Made by a program: the position numbers and the translations under genes
The notes under the pieces: model-generated
What the model was told of the DNA's origin: nothing
Databases searched by the model: none
Seen by the model: the letters and a program-made list of their open reading frames with translations, nothing else
Shown here: positions 6,980 through 7,435 of the stretch, in pieces
How positions within the stretch are numbered: the stretch's first letter is position 1
Layout: each line of letters starts with the position of its first letter
Assembly (NCBI GenBank): GCA_050732575.1
Contig: JBOHRF010000253.1
Span: 1 to 7,435 of the forward strand
Source of the DNA: JBBDWZ01 sp050732575
GTDB lineage: Bacteria; Gemmatimonadota; Gemmatimonadetes; Longimicrobiales; RSA9
DNA: 7,435 bases
Reading direction: 5' to 3'

Positions 6980-7435
6980 AGATCGCGGTCGTGCATGGGC
7001 CGAACCTGAATCTGCTCGGTCGGCGCGAGCCAGAGATTTACGGTCGGGCCACATTGGCGGACATCGATCGCGTGCTCACCGAAACGGGCCGCGAAGACGG
7101 GGTAGAAGTCGTGTGTTTGCAGTCCAATAGCGAGGGGGTGCTGATCGACGAGGTGCAGCGGCTGGGACCGAACGTGGACGGCCTGATCGTGAATGCCGGT
7201 GGTTATAGTCACACCAGCATTGCACTTCTGGACGCACTGGTCGGGATTGGGCGTCCGTACGTGGAAGTGCACCTAAGCAATGTGATGGCACGGGAACCCT
7301 TTCGTCACCACTCCCTGTTGGCGGGACGCGCGCTTGGGGCTATCATGGGTTTCGGAGCGGACAGCTACGTGCTCGGTCTACGGGGTTTGGTGTCGTATTT
7401 GCGCGCCCGGGACCGGGCGGCGGTCAACCTAAAGG
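6955..7435 (+). CDS. aroQ: Type II 3-dehydroquinate dehydratase (3' end just outside window)
   Basis: Converts 3-dehydroquinate to 3-dehydroshikimate in the shikimate pathway; type II enzymes are small cytoplasmic dodecamers. Hallmarks, numbered from Leu1 at 6976: GPNLNLLGRREPEIYG (8-23) with the active-site lid Arg17 and catalytic Tyr22, NAGGYSHTS (73-81) with the substrate-binding Asn73 and catalytic His79, EVHLSN (97-102) with Glu97 and His99, and REPFRHHS with Arg110. About 153 residues are visible after the first beta strand begins, and the family is usually 140-160, so the stop should be very near. No ATG is available: an in-frame stop at 6928-6930 leaves only GTG 6955 (25-nt overlap with the TPR gene), CTG 6976 (overlapping its TGA) or GTG 6991, which would cut off the first beta strand. 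GTG 6955 is chosen as the only ordinary start codon that keeps the fold. Neither site has a clear Shine-Dalgarno, so translation is probably coupled to the upstream gene. Confidence 0.94.
   Translation, partial: MAAEPQALKIAVVHGPNLNLLGRREPEIYGRATLADIDRVLTETGREDGVEVVCLQSNSEGVLIDEVQRLGPNVDGLIVNAGGYSHTSIALLDALVGIGRPYVEVHLSNVMAREPFRHHSLLAGRALGAIMGFGADSYVLGLRGLVSYLRARDRAAVNLK

Noticed and set aside
6754..7272. 172-codon minus-strand frame across the end of the TPR gene and aroQ
   Set aside because: It spans the antisense of two well-supported genes and shows no domain or start signal.
1..7435. tRNA, rRNA, CRISPR array, insertion sequence, phage gene or riboswitch
   Set aside because: No cloverleaf-like sequence, regularly spaced direct repeats, transposase frame with terminal inverted repeats, or long structured leader was found. 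The only intergenic region over 200 nt is the ppiD/TPR gap, explained by promoters.

Overview
This is a GC-rich chromosomal window from a diderm bacterium. It holds seven protein-coding genes and no RNA genes, CRISPR arrays, insertion sequences or phage genes that I can see. The mix fits a Gram-negative, menaquinone-using lineage: a long-chain polyprenyl diphosphate synthase, DUF4321 next to tatA, a PpiD-type periplasmic chaperone, two TPR proteins with long Pro/Glu/Ala-rich segments, and type II dehydroquinase. The gene set and protein style remind me of Gemmatimonadota. That is inference from recall, not a database result.

Left part (1-2877, plus strand): a probable operon. It begins with the 3' part of a TPR protein whose start lies outside the window. 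A polyprenyl diphosphate synthase follows, then a small two-helix membrane protein (DUF4321-like), then tatA. Gaps are short: 65 nt or an overlap (depending on the synthase start), 39 nt and 23 nt. The likely roles are quinone side-chain synthesis and Tat protein export.

Middle (2880-4981): tatA converges on a minus-strand gene for a membrane-anchored PpiD/SurA-type protein. A strong hairpin between them probably terminates transcription from both sides. PpiD is divergent from the next plus-strand gene, with 212 nt between them. That gap holds a good sigma70-type promoter for the rightward gene and an AT-rich stretch that probably holds the leftward one.

Right part (4982-7435, plus strand): a 665-residue, largely disordered TPR protein, overlapping or abutting aroQ (3-dehydroquinate dehydratase, shikimate pathway). 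aroQ has no ATG start and runs off the window very near its 3' end.

I find no convincing novel system here. The points most worth a second look are the PpiD-like protein, where catalytic parvulin hallmarks appear split between two consecutive modules; the two TPR/disordered proteins, one with a short conserved-looking C-terminal tail; the non-ATG and overlapping starts; and a C6T5 run inside the spacer of the predicted promoter.
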